Below, in pieces: positions 41,978-50,276 of a stretch of 64,000 nucleotides of DNA (positions within the stretch are counted from its first letter, which is position 1; each line of letters begins with the position of its first letter). The position numbers and the translations under genes were made by a program. The notes under the pieces are model-generated. The model saw only the letters and a list, made by a program, of their open reading frames with translations, was not told the DNA's origin and searched no databases. Source of the DNA: Streptomyces clavifer (lineage in GTDB: Bacteria; Actinomycetota; Actinomycetes; Streptomycetales; Streptomycetaceae); contig BMWJ01000001.1 in the NCBI GenBank assembly GCA_014651175.1, positions 248,001 through 312,000 on the forward strand. Reading direction: 5' to 3'.

Positions 41978-44125
41978 TCAGCCCGCGGCGGCCATGCGCG
42001 CTCCGGGCACCTGCCCGTCCGGGGCGAGGAACGCGGTCCGGGGCAGGGCGGCGTCGGCGGTGCGGGGCGACTCGGCCGTGGCGGAGTCGGTGGTGGCGAA
42101 CATCGAAGGGCCCGCGCCCCCGCCGTCCCAGGTGTTGCCCTCGGACCGGGCGGCGTCCGCGAGCACGGGCTCGGGCCCCTCGGCGTTGCCGACGGCGGCG
42201 TTGGCGGTCAGCACGGCGGACGCGCTGGGCAGGTAGAAGCCGGTGCCGTTGCGGAAGGCGGTGTTGCGCGTCAGGCGGACGGCGCCCGCGTTCCCCTCGT
42301 CGTTGAAGCCCAGCCCGGTGTTGTCCCACGCGGCGTCGTCGGTGAGCACGTGCGCCACCTCGGCGGTGGTGCCGCCCCCGCCGAGGGTGAAGCCGTTCCC
42401 GTTGCGGTAGGACCAAGAACTCTCCACGGTCACCGGGGTGGTGAACCCGCCGAGGTCGATCCCGTCGGCCCCGTTGCCGAAGGCACGGCACCCCCGGACC
42501 ACGTTGCCCCCGCCGGAGCCGAACTTGACGCCCAGGCCGACCCCGCCCCCCGGTTTCGGTCCGTTGGAGTGGAAGTCGCTGTCGAGCACGGAGTTGTCCT
42601 CCGTACCGGCGTCGCGCAGGGTGAGCCCGGACTTGGCGTTGTGGTGCAGGGAGAGCCCCCTGAACACGGTGTTCCGACAGCCCCGGCAGACGTACGCGTG
42701 ACTTGCCGAACCCCGGATCTCCAGCCCCTGCACGGTCCAGTGGTCCGCCTGCTGCGTGACCGCCCAGTCCGACGCGGGGACGGCGGACGCGTCGATCACC
42801 GGCCGTTCGCCCCGGACGTTGCTGAGCGTGATGCGACGGCCGGCCGCGCCGTCCGTGGTGAGGGCAACGCCCCGGTCCGGGCGGTACGTGCCCCCGCGCA
42901 TCGCGATGGTCTGCCCGGGGCGCACCACCGACGCGGCCTTGCCGAGCGTGGCGTACGGCCGGGTCCGGCTGCCGTCCCCGGAGTCCGACCCGTCGGGCGC
43001 GAGATAGATGTCCGCACGGGTCACCCCGATCGCGCCCCCGGTCCTGCCCGCGGACGTCGCCGCCGCCGAGGGACTGCCGGACGCCGGGGCCGCGGGGATG
43101 CGCACCGGGGCCGGACGGGACGGCGCCGGGGCCGCCCGCTGCGCGGGAGGGCCCGCGGCCGGCGGTGCCGCCCGCGGTGACGGGGCGGGGGCGTGCCACA
43201 CCGGGTAGGTCAGACCTCCGGTGACCACCGCGAGCACGGCCACCGACGCCGTCACCGACTTCGCCGTGACGTGGTCGCGGACCCGTCCGGCGACCGTCCG
43301 CCCGACCACGGACGCCGTCTCCACGGCGTGCCGCATCCCGTCCAGCAGCCCGCCGGGCAACGGTACGAGCCCCAGTCCGGGCAGCAGCTTCTCCGGCGCG
43401 ACCAGGCCCGCCCCCTGCTCCCCGCACTGCGGGCAGCCCCGCACATGGCGGGTCAGCCGCTTGCGCCAGAGCGCACCCGTGCCGCCGTCCCAGCCGGCGG
43501 CGGCGTCGGCCAGCCCGGGGCAGCGCGGCGCGACGGCCAGTGCGCGGACGACCGTCCGCGCGGCCTCCAGCCGGACCTTCATCCGCCGGATCCGGACCGC
43601 GGTGTGCCCGGGGTCCAGACCCACGGCCACGGCGACCTCGGCCCGGGTGAGCCGGCCGGCCTCCTCCTCCCACCACAGCGCGAGCAGCCGGCGGTCGTCC
43701 GCGTCCAGCCAGCGGGCCGCCCGGGCCAGGTCCCGCCGCTGCCCGGTGAGTTCGAGCTCGGCGACGGTGCGCTCGGCGAAGTCGGTGAGCGGGTCGGCGA
43801 CCTCCTCCACCTCGTTGCGCCGGAACCGGTCGCGGAACGTGCGCCGCTGGTGCTGCTGGATCTCCCGGTAGGTGATGGCCACCGCCCACGAGCGGAAGCG
43901 CTCGGGCTCGCGCAGCCCCGGCAGGCCGCGGACGATCCGCAGCATCACGTCCTGCACCAGGTCGTCCACGTCGGCGTGGCCGTTGAGCGCCCTTCCGACG
44001 ATTCCGTACACCAACGGCAGGTGCGAGGACAGCAGTTCCTCCATCGCCCCGGAGTCGCCGCTCCCGGCGTCCCGCACCAGCTCCGAAACGCCGCGCCCCG
44101 TGGGGCCGGTCCCGCTGTCCGTCAT
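41978..44125 (-). CDS. ECF-like sigma factor fused to a zinc motif, a membrane segment and an extracellular pectate-lyase-fold beta-helix
   Basis: 715 residues in one uninterrupted frame. Residues about 15-100 form sigma region 2 (LPLVYGIVGRALNG, DVDDLVQDVMLRIVRGL), and about 125-190 region 4 (LARAARWLDADDRRLLALWW, RAEVAVAVGLD). H227-x3-C231-x2-C234 matches the zinc motif of ZAS anti-sigma factors. A hydrophobic helix lies at about 290-308, then a Pro/Ala-rich stalk to about 366. Residues 370-680 form a PL9-like right-handed parallel beta-helix (YLAPDGSDSGDGSRTRPYATL, KFGSGGGNVVRGCRAFG). It faces a divergent pectinase operon, so it may be a one-component transmembrane pectin sensor. The start has GGGAG about 10 nt upstream. 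Sensing is inference. Confidence 0.88.
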   Translation of the reverse strand: MTDSGTGPTGRGVSELVRDAGSGDSGAMEELLSSHLPLVYGIVGRALNGHADVDDLVQDVMLRIVRGLPGLREPERFRSWAVAITYREIQQHQRRTFRDRFRRNEVEEVADPLTDFAERTVAELELTGQRRDLARAARWLDADDRRLLALWWEEEAGRLTRAEVAVAVGLDPGHTAVRIRRMKVRLEAARTVVRALAVAPRCPGLADAAAGWDGGTGALWRKRLTRHVRGCPQCGEQGAGLVAPEKLLPGLGLVPLPGGLLDGMRHAVETASVVGRTVAGRVRDHVTAKSVTASVAVLAVVTGGLTYPVWHAPAPSPRAAPPAAGPPAQRAAPAPSRPAPVRIPAAPASGSPSAAATSAGRTGGAIGVTRADIYLAPDGSDSGDGSRTRPYATLGKAASVVRPGQTIAMRGGTYRPDRGVALTTDGAAGRRITLSNVRGERPVIDASAVPASDWAVTQQADHWTVQGLEIRGSASHAYVCRGCRNTVFRGLSLHHNAKSGLTLRDAGTEDNSVLDSDFHSNGPKPGGGVGLGVKFGSGGGNVVRGCRAFGNGADGIDLGGFTTPVTVESSWSYRNGNGFTLGGGGTTAEVAHVLTDDAAWDNTGLGFNDEGNAGAVRLTRNTAFRNGTGFYLPSASAVLTANAAVGNAEGPEPVLADAARSEGNTWDGGGAGPSMFATTDSATAESPRTADAALPRTAFLAPDGQVPGARMAAAG

Positions 44126-44289
44126 CCCGTCCCGGCTCCCTCGGTCGATTCGGGGCCGGTCACCGGAAGGCCCGAACAAGCGGCCGAAGGGCCCCGGAGC
44201 CCCGCATCGTGGCACAACGGCCCCTGGGCGTAAAGCCGCCCATGCGCGACTCACATCACTTCAGCCACATACGCCTCTCCGGTTCCGGC

Positions 44290-44316
44290 GGAAGTTTCTC
44301 CCGGATTTCTGTCATC
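44290..44316 (+). promoter_or_regulatory. possible ECF-type promoter of the pectinase operon
   Basis: GGAAGT (44290-44295), a 15-nt spacer and GTCATC (44311-44316) resemble ECF promoters (GGAAC / CGTC-like). It lies 79 nt upstream of the pectin methylesterase start, in the region shared with the sigma-fusion gene. Weak evidence: the spacer is 1-2 nt short. Confidence 0.25.
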
Positions 44317-44394
44317 CCCACCCGCCCCACGCATCTACCTGGGCGCTACGGCTCCACAGCACCGCAGCCACCCGACCACCTGGAGGAGCGAACG

Positions 44395-45831
44395 ATGACC
44401 GAGAAACCGAACAAGAGGCGACACGCCCTGGCCCTCACCCTGCCGGGCGCCCTGCTGCTGACCGGGGGCCTGGTATCGACCGCCGGTGCGGCGGAACTGC
44501 CGGCGACGGGCGGTGTGTACCAGCTGGTGGTGAAGAAGAGCGGTAAGTGTGTCGATGTGCCGGCGGCGTCGGGGGCGAACGGTGCGTTGTTGCAGCAGTG
44601 GGGTTGTACGGAGGGTGCGGCGTGGCAGCAGTTCACGCTGGCCGCCGATGGTTCGGGGCGGTACCGGCTGGTGAACAGGAGCAGCGGTAAGTGCGTCGAT
44701 GTGCCGGGTGGTTCGAAGGTGAGCGGGGTGCAGCTGCAGCAGTGGGGGTGTGCCGCGCAGGCGAACCAGCAGTGGACGCTGGCTCCGAGCGGGACGGACG
44801 CGTACCAGATCGTCAACGTGAACAGCGGTCTCTGCATGAGTGACAAGGGCGCATCGACCGCCAACGGCGCGGCCGTCATCCAGGAGACCTGCACCGCCAA
44901 CAGCAACAAGCAGTGGGCGTTCCGACCGGTCGGCGGATCCACCGCCCCGGCCACCGTCGCGTCCGACGGCACGGGCACCTACCGGACCGTGCAGGCCGCC
45001 GTGAACGCCATCGGTACGGGGAACACCGAACCGGTCACCATCACCATCAAGCCCGGCACCTACCGCGAGCAGGTGACCGTACCCGCGGACAAGCCCTTCA
45101 TCACCCTGAAGGGCACCGGCGACTCGCCGGACGATGTCGTCGTCATCGGCAACCGCAACGCCGGAGATCACGGCACCGCGGGCTCGGCCACCGTCGTCGC
45201 CAAGGGCCACGACTTCCGGGCCACCAACCTGACCTTGGCGAACGACTTCGACGAGAACAGCTCCGACACCGGCGACCAGGCCCTCGCCCTCTACCTCGAC
45301 GCAGACCGTGCCGTCCTCGACGACGTCCGGCTGCTCGGTGACCAGGACACCTTCCTGGTCAACAACAGCGCCCGTACCTACGTGGTCGACTCCTACGTCG
45401 AAGGCACCGTGGACTTCATCTACGGCGGCGGCACCGCCGTGTTCCACGCCTGCACCATCCACGAGAAGCGCAGCACCGGTGGCCCGATCACCGCGGCGAG
45501 CACCCCCGCGGACAAGGCGTACGGGTTCCTGTTCTACCGGTCCACCGTGACCGGTGCCGTGGCGAACACCACCCAGCTCGGTCGCCCGTGGCGTGCTGAC
45601 GCGCAGGTGCTGTACCGGGAGTCCTCATTGTCCTCGGCGCTGGCCACCGCCCAGCCGTGGACGGACATGTCCACCAACTCCTGGAAGAACGCCAGGTTCG
45701 CCGAATACCGCAACACCGGCGCCGGAGCCACGGTCAACGGCAACCGCCCGCAGCTGACCGACGCCCAGGCCGCGAACCACACCCCCCAGAAGTACCTGGC
45801 CGGCACGGACGGCTGGAACCCGGTGCGCTGA
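44395..45831 (+). CDS. secreted pectin methylesterase with CBM13 module
   Basis: 478 residues. A signal peptide (about 1-33, ending AGAAE) precedes a ricin-type CBM13 with three QQW/GKCVDVP-like repeats (about 38-178) and a carbohydrate esterase family 8 domain (about 185-478). Catalytic signatures are GDQDTFL (Asp), VDFIYGGG (nucleophile Asp) and LGRPW (Arg). It removes methyl esters from homogalacturonan so that pectate lyase can cut. A strong GGAGGAG precedes the ATG. The pectate lyase gene follows after 43 nt. The CBM13 DNA is 98% identical to that of the neighbour. Confidence 0.95.
   Translation: MTEKPNKRRHALALTLPGALLLTGGLVSTAGAAELPATGGVYQLVVKKSGKCVDVPAASGANGALLQQWGCTEGAAWQQFTLAADGSGRYRLVNRSSGKCVDVPGGSKVSGVQLQQWGCAAQANQQWTLAPSGTDAYQIVNVNSGLCMSDKGASTANGAAVIQETCTANSNKQWAFRPVGGSTAPATVASDGTGTYRTVQAAVNAIGTGNTEPVTITIKPGTYREQVTVPADKPFITLKGTGDSPDDVVVIGNRNAGDHGTAGSATVVAKGHDFRATNLTLANDFDENSSDTGDQALALYLDADRAVLDDVRLLGDQDTFLVNNSARTYVVDSYVEGTVDFIYGGGTAVFHACTIHEKRSTGGPITAASTPADKAYGFLFYRSTVTGAVANTTQLGRPWRADAQVLYRESSLSSALATAQPWTDMSTNSWKNARFAEYRNTGAGATVNGNRPQLTDAQAANHTPQKYLAGTDGWNPVR
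44524..44922 (+). repeat. CBM13-encoding direct repeat, copy 1 of 2
   Basis: 399 bp, differing from 46028-46426 at 8 positions (98% identity) while flanking sequences are unrelated. The first third uses codons uncommon for the host (TTG, GGT, TGT), in both copies. Confidence 0.95.
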
Positions 45832-45874
45832 CCGGGCACCGCACACCCACGACACCCGCGTACGAGAGAGGGAC

Positions 45875-47344
45875 ATGAACATGAGCAAGCACAGGAACAG
45901 GCGGAGGACGATCGGGCTCGGGGCCCTGCTGACGACGCTGCTCCTTGCCGTCGGAGGTGTCCTGGCCGGTGGTCTGGTGACACCGGCCGGTGCGGCGGCG
46001 CTGCCGTCCGCGGGCGGGGTCTACGAACTGGTGGTGAAGAAGAGCGGTAAGTGTGCCGATGTGCCGGCGGCGTCGGGGGCGAACGGTGCGTTGTTGCAGC
46101 AGTGGGGTTGTACGGAGGGTGCGACGTGGCAGCAGTTCACGCTGACCGCCGATGGTTCGGGGCGGTACCGGCTGGTGAACAGGAGCAGCGGCAAGTGCGT
46201 CGATGTGCCCGGTGGTTCGAAGGTGAGCGGGGTGCAGCTGCAGCAGTGGGGGTGTGCCGCGCAGACGAACCAGCAGTGGACGCTGGCTCCGAGCGGGACG
46301 GACACGTACCAGATCGTCAACGTGAACAGCGGTCTCTGCATGAGTGACAAGGGCGCATCGACCGTCAACGGCGCGGCCGTCATCCAGGAGACCTGCACCG
46401 CCAACAGCAACAAGCAGTGGGCGTTCGAGCCCGTGTCCGGCGGGCGCACCTGGTCCGACAAGGCCGACGGCTTCGCCGCCACCGGGGGCGGCACGACCGG
46501 CGGGGCGGCCGGCCCGGTCGTCACCGTCACGAACTACGCGGACCTGGTGAAGTACGCCACCGCCTCGACCCCGTACGTCATCAAGGTGGCGTCGGCGATC
46601 ACGGTCTCCCCGTACGGGCACGAGATACCGGTGAAGTCGGACAAGACCCTCGTCGGCGTCGGCACCTCCGGGCAGATCGTCGGTGGCGGCTTCTTCCTCG
46701 GCACCGGCGTCCACAACGTCATCATCCGCAACCTCACCATCCGCGACACACGGATGACCGAGGACGATCCCGATGACAAGGACTACGACTACGACGGCAT
46801 CCAGATGGACACCGCCGACCACATCTGGATCGACCACAACCGCATCGAGCGGATGAACGACGGGCTCATCGACAGCCGCAAGGACACCAGCCACCTGACC
46901 GTCTCCTGGAACGTCATGGGCGAGCAGAACAAGGCCTTCGGCATCGGCTGGACGGACAACGTCACCGCCCGGATGACCATCCACCACAACTGGATCCACG
47001 ACACCAACCAGCGCAACCCCAGCATCGACAACGTCGCCTTCGCCCACCTCTACAACAACTACATGCAGAACGTCACTTCGTACGGGAACCTCTCGCGGGG
47101 CGCCTCGAGGACCGTCATCGAGAACACCTACTTCCAGAACGTCGCCAACCCCTACTACAACGACACCTCCGCGGCGTCCCTGACCCAGTCGGGCAGCATC
47201 TGCGTCTCGTGCACCGGGAAGCAGCAGACCAACGGGACGACCTTCAAGCCGTCCGACCACTACGGCTACACCCTGGACCCGGCGGCGGACGTGCCCGCCC
47301 TGCTCAAGCAGTACGCGGGCCCCCAGTCGAACATCGGCCGCTGA
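45875..47344 (+). CDS. secreted pectate lyase (PL1) with CBM13 module
   Basis: 489 residues. A signal peptide (to about residue 40, TPAGAAAL), a CBM13 (about 46-185) and a PL1 parallel beta-helix domain (about 195-489). Family features are the WIDHNRIERMNDGLID calcium-binding region and HHNWIHDTNQRNPS with the catalytic Arg. It cleaves de-esterified polygalacturonate by calcium-dependent beta-elimination outside the cell. The ATG at 45875 follows GAGAGGGA; a second ATG is two codons later. It is probably co-transcribed with the methylesterase. Products would be unsaturated oligogalacturonides. Confidence 0.95.
   Translation: MNMSKHRNRRRTIGLGALLTTLLLAVGGVLAGGLVTPAGAAALPSAGGVYELVVKKSGKCADVPAASGANGALLQQWGCTEGATWQQFTLTADGSGRYRLVNRSSGKCVDVPGGSKVSGVQLQQWGCAAQTNQQWTLAPSGTDTYQIVNVNSGLCMSDKGASTVNGAAVIQETCTANSNKQWAFEPVSGGRTWSDKADGFAATGGGTTGGAAGPVVTVTNYADLVKYATASTPYVIKVASAITVSPYGHEIPVKSDKTLVGVGTSGQIVGGGFFLGTGVHNVIIRNLTIRDTRMTEDDPDDKDYDYDGIQMDTADHIWIDHNRIERMNDGLIDSRKDTSHLTVSWNVMGEQNKAFGIGWTDNVTARMTIHHNWIHDTNQRNPSIDNVAFAHLYNNYMQNVTSYGNLSRGASRTVIENTYFQNVANPYYNDTSAASLTQSGSICVSCTGKQQTNGTTFKPSDHYGYTLDPAADVPALLKQYAGPQSNIGR
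46028..46426 (+). repeat. CBM13-encoding direct repeat, copy 2 of 2
   Basis: Partner of 44524-44922, same orientation, 1504 bp apart. Eight substitutions, six of which change the amino acid, and no indels. It is a substrate for recombination that would delete the esterase domain. Confidence 0.95.
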
Positions 47345-47359
47345 CACGGAGGACCCGGC

Positions 47360-47389
47360 CCGGACCCGGTGTGCGGCACCCGGGTCCGG
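47360..47389 (+). terminator. terminator hairpin after the pectin operon
   Basis: CCGGACCCGG / CCGGGTCCGG (47360-47369, 47380-47389) with a 10-nt loop, 16 nt after the pectate lyase stop. Further GC-rich repeats of the same sequence follow. Confidence 0.7.
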
Positions 47390-47436
47390 AGTCCGGGCGC
47401 CCGGGTCCGGGCCCCCGGCTACCGAATTAGCGGACA

Positions 47437-47447
47437 GCAGATTCGCC
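47437..47447 (+). promoter_or_regulatory. GCAGATTCGCC motif upstream of popR
   Basis: An 11-bp sequence found again, exactly, upstream of clpP3 (49256-49266, opposite direction relative to its gene). Candidate PopR/ClgR-type binding site. It lies 55 nt before the popR start. Confidence 0.45.
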
Positions 47448-47502
47448 CGGCGCGGAACGCTTCCACCTCCCGCACCGGGCCCTGCACTCCTAGGCTGGGA
47501 CG

Positions 47503-47886
47503 ATGAGCAGCCACGCGCAGAACCGCGCCCGCGTCATCCCCCTGCGTCCCGTCCCCGCCGCGGCACCGGGCCCCGCGCCCGCGGCCAGGGAGCCCCTCTG
47601 GCGGGACGTCGTCGGGGACGTGCTGCGCCGCGAGCGGCTCGCCCAGGAGCGGACGCTCAAGGACGTGGCCGAGGACGCCCGGATCTCGATGCCGTACCTC
47701 TCCGAGATCGAGCGCGGCCGCAAGGAGGCCTCGTCCGAGGTCATCGCGGCGGCTGCCCGCTCGCTCGGTCTCGGGCTCGCCGACGTCCTGTCCCTGGCCC
47801 AGATGGAGATCGGCCGCCGCGGCACCGCCGCCTCCCGGACGTCCCCGGCCCGCGCCTCCCTGGGCGAGGTGCGGCTGGCCGCCTGA
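47503..47886 (+). CDS. popR: XRE-type regulator PopR (ClgR-like)
   Basis: 127 residues. A helix-turn-helix domain lies at about residues 35-100 (LKDVAEDARISMPYLSEIERGRKEASSEVIA), flanked by a Pro/Ala-rich N-terminus and a flexible tail ending VRLAA. The domain belongs to the ClgR/PopR group that controls clpP genes, and the clpP4-clpP3 operon lies immediately downstream on the opposite strand. In S. lividans PopR activates clpP3-clpP4 and is itself degraded by ClpP1/P2 through its C-terminal Ala-Ala; the LAA end here fits. The ATG at 47503 has no strong Shine-Dalgarno. Confidence 0.85.
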   Translation: MSSHAQNRARVIPLRPVPAAAPGPAPAAREPLWRDVVGDVLRRERLAQERTLKDVAEDARISMPYLSEIERGRKEASSEVIAAAARSLGLGLADVLSLAQMEIGRRGTAASRTSPARASLGEVRLAA

Positions 47887-47916
47887 AGCCGCGTCAGGCG
47901 CCGGCCGGCGGCGGCG

Positions 47917-48525
47917 TCAGGGGGCACCCGGCACCCGGCGGCGGCTGAGGACCTCGTCCGCGAGGCCGTACGCCACCGCCTCCCGCGCCGTGAAGACCCT
48001 GTCCCTGTCGGTGTCGGCCCGCAGGGTCGCCGGGTCGTGCGGGGTGTGCCGGGCCAGGACCTCCTCGACCTGCGAGCGGATCCTCAGCATCTCCGCGGCG
48101 TGCAGCCGGAGGTCGGAGACCGTGCCCTGCTGCCCGCCGCTGGCCGGCTGGCCCAGCAGCACCCGGGCGTGTTCCAGGACGAACCGCCGCCCCGGGTCGC
48201 CGCCGGCCAGGAGCACCGCGGCGGTCGAGGCCGCCTGGCCGACGCAGAAGGTCGCGATCGGGGCCGACACGAAGGTCATCGTGTCGTAGATCGCCATCAG
48301 CGAAGTGGGCGAGCCGCCGGGGGAGTTGAGGTAGACCGCGATCTCGCTCCCCGGGCTCGACGACTCCAGGTGGAGCAGCTGGGCGATGACGACGTTGGCG
48401 ACCCCGTCGTCGATCTCCGTACCGATGAAGATGATCCGCTCCGACAGGAGGCGGCTGAAGACGTCGTAGGACCGTTCGCCCAGCGGGGTGCGCTCGACGA
48501 CGCTCGGGATCGTGTACTGGCTCAT
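47917..48525 (-). CDS. clpP4: ClpP4-like protease subunit lacking catalytic His
   Basis: 202 residues with the ClpP fold (INSPGG-type [18 protein letters not shown]). Catalytic Ser100 ([11 protein letters not shown]) and Asp175 (DTDRDRVF) are present. The helix normally reading MMHQP reads VLLGQP, so the catalytic His is Gly125. The subunit should therefore be proteolytically inactive and act as a structural or regulatory partner of ClpP3. It starts 1 nt after the clpP3 stop (TGA-C-ATG), so the two are translationally linked. It converges with popR. Genuine divergence is more likely than sequencing error because the codon is a clean GGC. Confidence 0.88.
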   Translation of the reverse strand: MSQYTIPSVVERTPLGERSYDVFSRLLSERIIFIGTEIDDGVANVVIAQLLHLESSSPGSEIAVYLNSPGGSPTSLMAIYDTMTFVSAPIATFCVGQAASTAAVLLAGGDPGRRFVLEHARVLLGQPASGGQQGTVSDLRLHAAEMLRIRSQVEEVLARHTPHDPATLRADTDRDRVFTAREAVAYGLADEVLSRRRVPGAP

Positions 48526-48526
48526 G

Positions 48527-49165
48527 TCAGATCCCCGTCCGTCGCCGCGAGCCGGCCGGGCGCACGTCGTCGAGCGACGCGACGACGTGGTCGACCATGC
48601 CGTACGCCTTCGCCTGCCCGGCCGTGAACCACCGGTCCCGGTCACCGTCCCGGGAGATCGTCTCCGCGGACTGCCCGGTGTGCGCCGCCGTGATCCGCTC
48701 GACGGCCTGCTTCGTGAAGGCGAGGTTCTCGGCCTGGATCGCGATGTCGGACGCGGTGCCGCCGATGCCGGCCGAGGGCTGGTGCATCATGATCCGCGCA
48801 TTGGGCAGGGCGAACCGTTTCCCCGCGGTCCCGACGGTGAGCAGGAACTGTCCCATGGACGCGGCGAACCCCATCGCGAGGGTGGACACGTCGTTCGGGA
48901 CGAGCTGCATCGTGTCGTAGATGGCCAGCCCGGCCGTCACGGACCCACCGGGACTGTTGATGCAGAGACTGATGTCGGTGCGCGGGTCCTCGGCGGACAG
49001 GAGCAGCAACTGCGCGCAGACCCGGTTCGCGGAGACCTCGTCCACCTGGGTGCCCAGGAAGATGATCCGCTGCGTGAGGAGCTGCGAGGCGAGGTGGTCG
49101 TCGAACCGGGTCGACGGCGTGTCCTCGTCGGCGGCGCGCGGTGGGGCAGCGAGGTGGGGCGACAT
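48527..49165 (-). CDS. clpP3: ATP-dependent Clp protease proteolytic subunit ClpP3
   Basis: 212 residues with an intact catalytic triad: Ser103 ([11 protein letters not shown]), His128 (IMMHQPSAG) and Asp177 (RDGDRDRWF). The N-terminal propeptide is about 20 residues. It forms the ring protease that degrades proteins fed by Clp ATPases; in Streptomyces the clpP3-clpP4 pair is a back-up complex induced by PopR when ClpP1/P2 is lost. The GCAGATTCGCC motif shared with popR lies about 90 nt upstream. It is the first gene of the clpP3-clpP4 operon. Confidence 0.93.
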   Translation of the reverse strand: MSPHLAAPPRAADEDTPSTRFDDHLASQLLTQRIIFLGTQVDEVSANRVCAQLLLLSAEDPRTDISLCINSPGGSVTAGLAIYDTMQLVPNDVSTLAMGFAASMGQFLLTVGTAGKRFALPNARIMMHQPSAGIGGTASDIAIQAENLAFTKQAVERITAAHTGQSAETISRDGDRDRWFTAGQAKAYGMVDHVVASLDDVRPAGSRRRTGI

Positions 49166-49529
49166 CGGACCTCCCGGTGGTGGGGCGGCCCGTACGGCCG
49201 CGCTCACCCCACTCTTGGCCCGGGAGGGCCGCCACGAAAGGGATCTCGGCCCTCGGCAGATTCGCCGCGGGCAGACCGCGGCCACCGCCACGGCACATGG
49301 ACGGCGGCCCAGTCCGGACGGGCCTCGGAACGCTCGCGCCCGGCAGCGGGTCGAGCACGCGGCGCACCTGGCGTGCAGACGCCGTCAACCCCTGCCGGGA
49401 GCAGCCGGTGACAGGCGCGCTGGTCCGGGGCGGCGCACTCCGGCCGGCGTGCGCGCGGGCCGCCGCGGCCGCGACCGCCGACGGAGGAGTGCCCCTGCCG
49501 TCAGGCCCGGCCCCGGGCCGCCCGCCACG
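49166..49529. other. 364-bp intergenic region holding the clpP3 promoter
   Basis: No supported gene. On the minus strand TCTGCC occurs twice, 15 bp apart, around 49256-49276, overlapping the GCAGATTCGCC motif. The remainder is GC-rich sequence at the 3' side of msrA. Confidence 0.55.
49256..49266 (-). promoter_or_regulatory. GCAGATTCGCC motif upstream of clpP3
   Basis: Same 11-mer as at 47437-47447. It reads GGCGAATCTGC in the clpP3 direction, followed upstream by a second TCTGCC. Likely PopR site, 91 nt from the start codon. Confidence 0.45.
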
Positions 49530-50240
49530 TCACTCGCCGGCGGTCGGCGCCGGGGCGATGCCCGTGGGGCAGGCCCGGCCCCAGTTCGTCTCCGACGGGA
49601 ACTCCAGGGTGGCGCCCGTGCCGCCGATGCCGCAGTAGCCGTCGGGGTTCTTGTCCAGGTACTGCTGGTGGTACGCCTCGGCCGGCCAGAAGGTGCGCCC
49701 CTCGGCCGGGAGGATCTCCGTGGTGATCTCGCGGAAGCCGGAACCGGTAAGGACCTGCTGGTACGCCTCGCGGGACGCGGCCGCGCCCTCCGCCTGCTCC
49801 GGGGAGTGGGTGTAGATCGCCGAGCGGTACTGCGTGCCCACGTCGTTGCCCTGACGGAAGCCCTGGGTCGGGTTGTGGGACTCCCAGAAGAGCTTCAGGA
49901 GCTCCGCGTAGCCGACGACCTCCGGGTCGAAGACGACACGGACCGCTTCCGTGTGGCCCGTGAGACCCGAGCAGGTCTCCTCGTACGAGGGGTTCTCCGT
50001 GTATCCGCCCTGGTAACCGACGAGCGTCGTCCACACGCCCTCGGTCTGCCAGAACTTGCGCTCGGCACCCCAGAAACAGCCCAGCGCGAAGTCGGCGACC
50101 TCGAGCCCCTGCGGGTACGGGCCGGTCAGCGGGTTGCCCAGGACCGTGTGGCGGGACGGGACCGTGAATTCGGGGACGGGACGCCCGCGCAGGGCCTCCT
50201 CGGGGGTGGGGAGCTGAGGGGTGCGGTGGCTCAGGAACAT
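49530..50240 (-). CDS. msrA: peptide methionine-S-sulfoxide reductase
   Basis: 236 residues, longer than the 170-210 typical because of an N-terminal extension common in actinobacteria. The catalytic Cys is residue 55 in the [11 protein letters not shown] motif; LVGYQGGY and [26 protein letters not shown] are conserved MsrA segments. It reduces the S epimer of methionine sulfoxide in proteins, using thioredoxin. The ATG at 50240 has CGGAGGAG upstream. A perfect SigR-type promoter (GGAAT-N18-GTT) lies 37-62 nt upstream, so the gene should respond to thiol-oxidative stress. Confidence 0.95.
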   Translation of the reverse strand: MFLSHRTPQLPTPEEALRGRPVPEFTVPSRHTVLGNPLTGPYPQGLEVADFALGCFWGAERKFWQTEGVWTTLVGYQGGYTENPSYEETCSGLTGHTEAVRVVFDPEVVGYAELLKLFWESHNPTQGFRQGNDVGTQYRSAIYTHSPEQAEGAAASREAYQQVLTGSGFREITTEILPAEGRTFWPAEAYHQQYLDKNPDGYCGIGGTGATLEFPSETNWGRACPTGIAPAPTAGE

Positions 50241-50276
50241 GCGGGGCTCCTCCGGGGGTCGGTGTTCGATCGGTAC

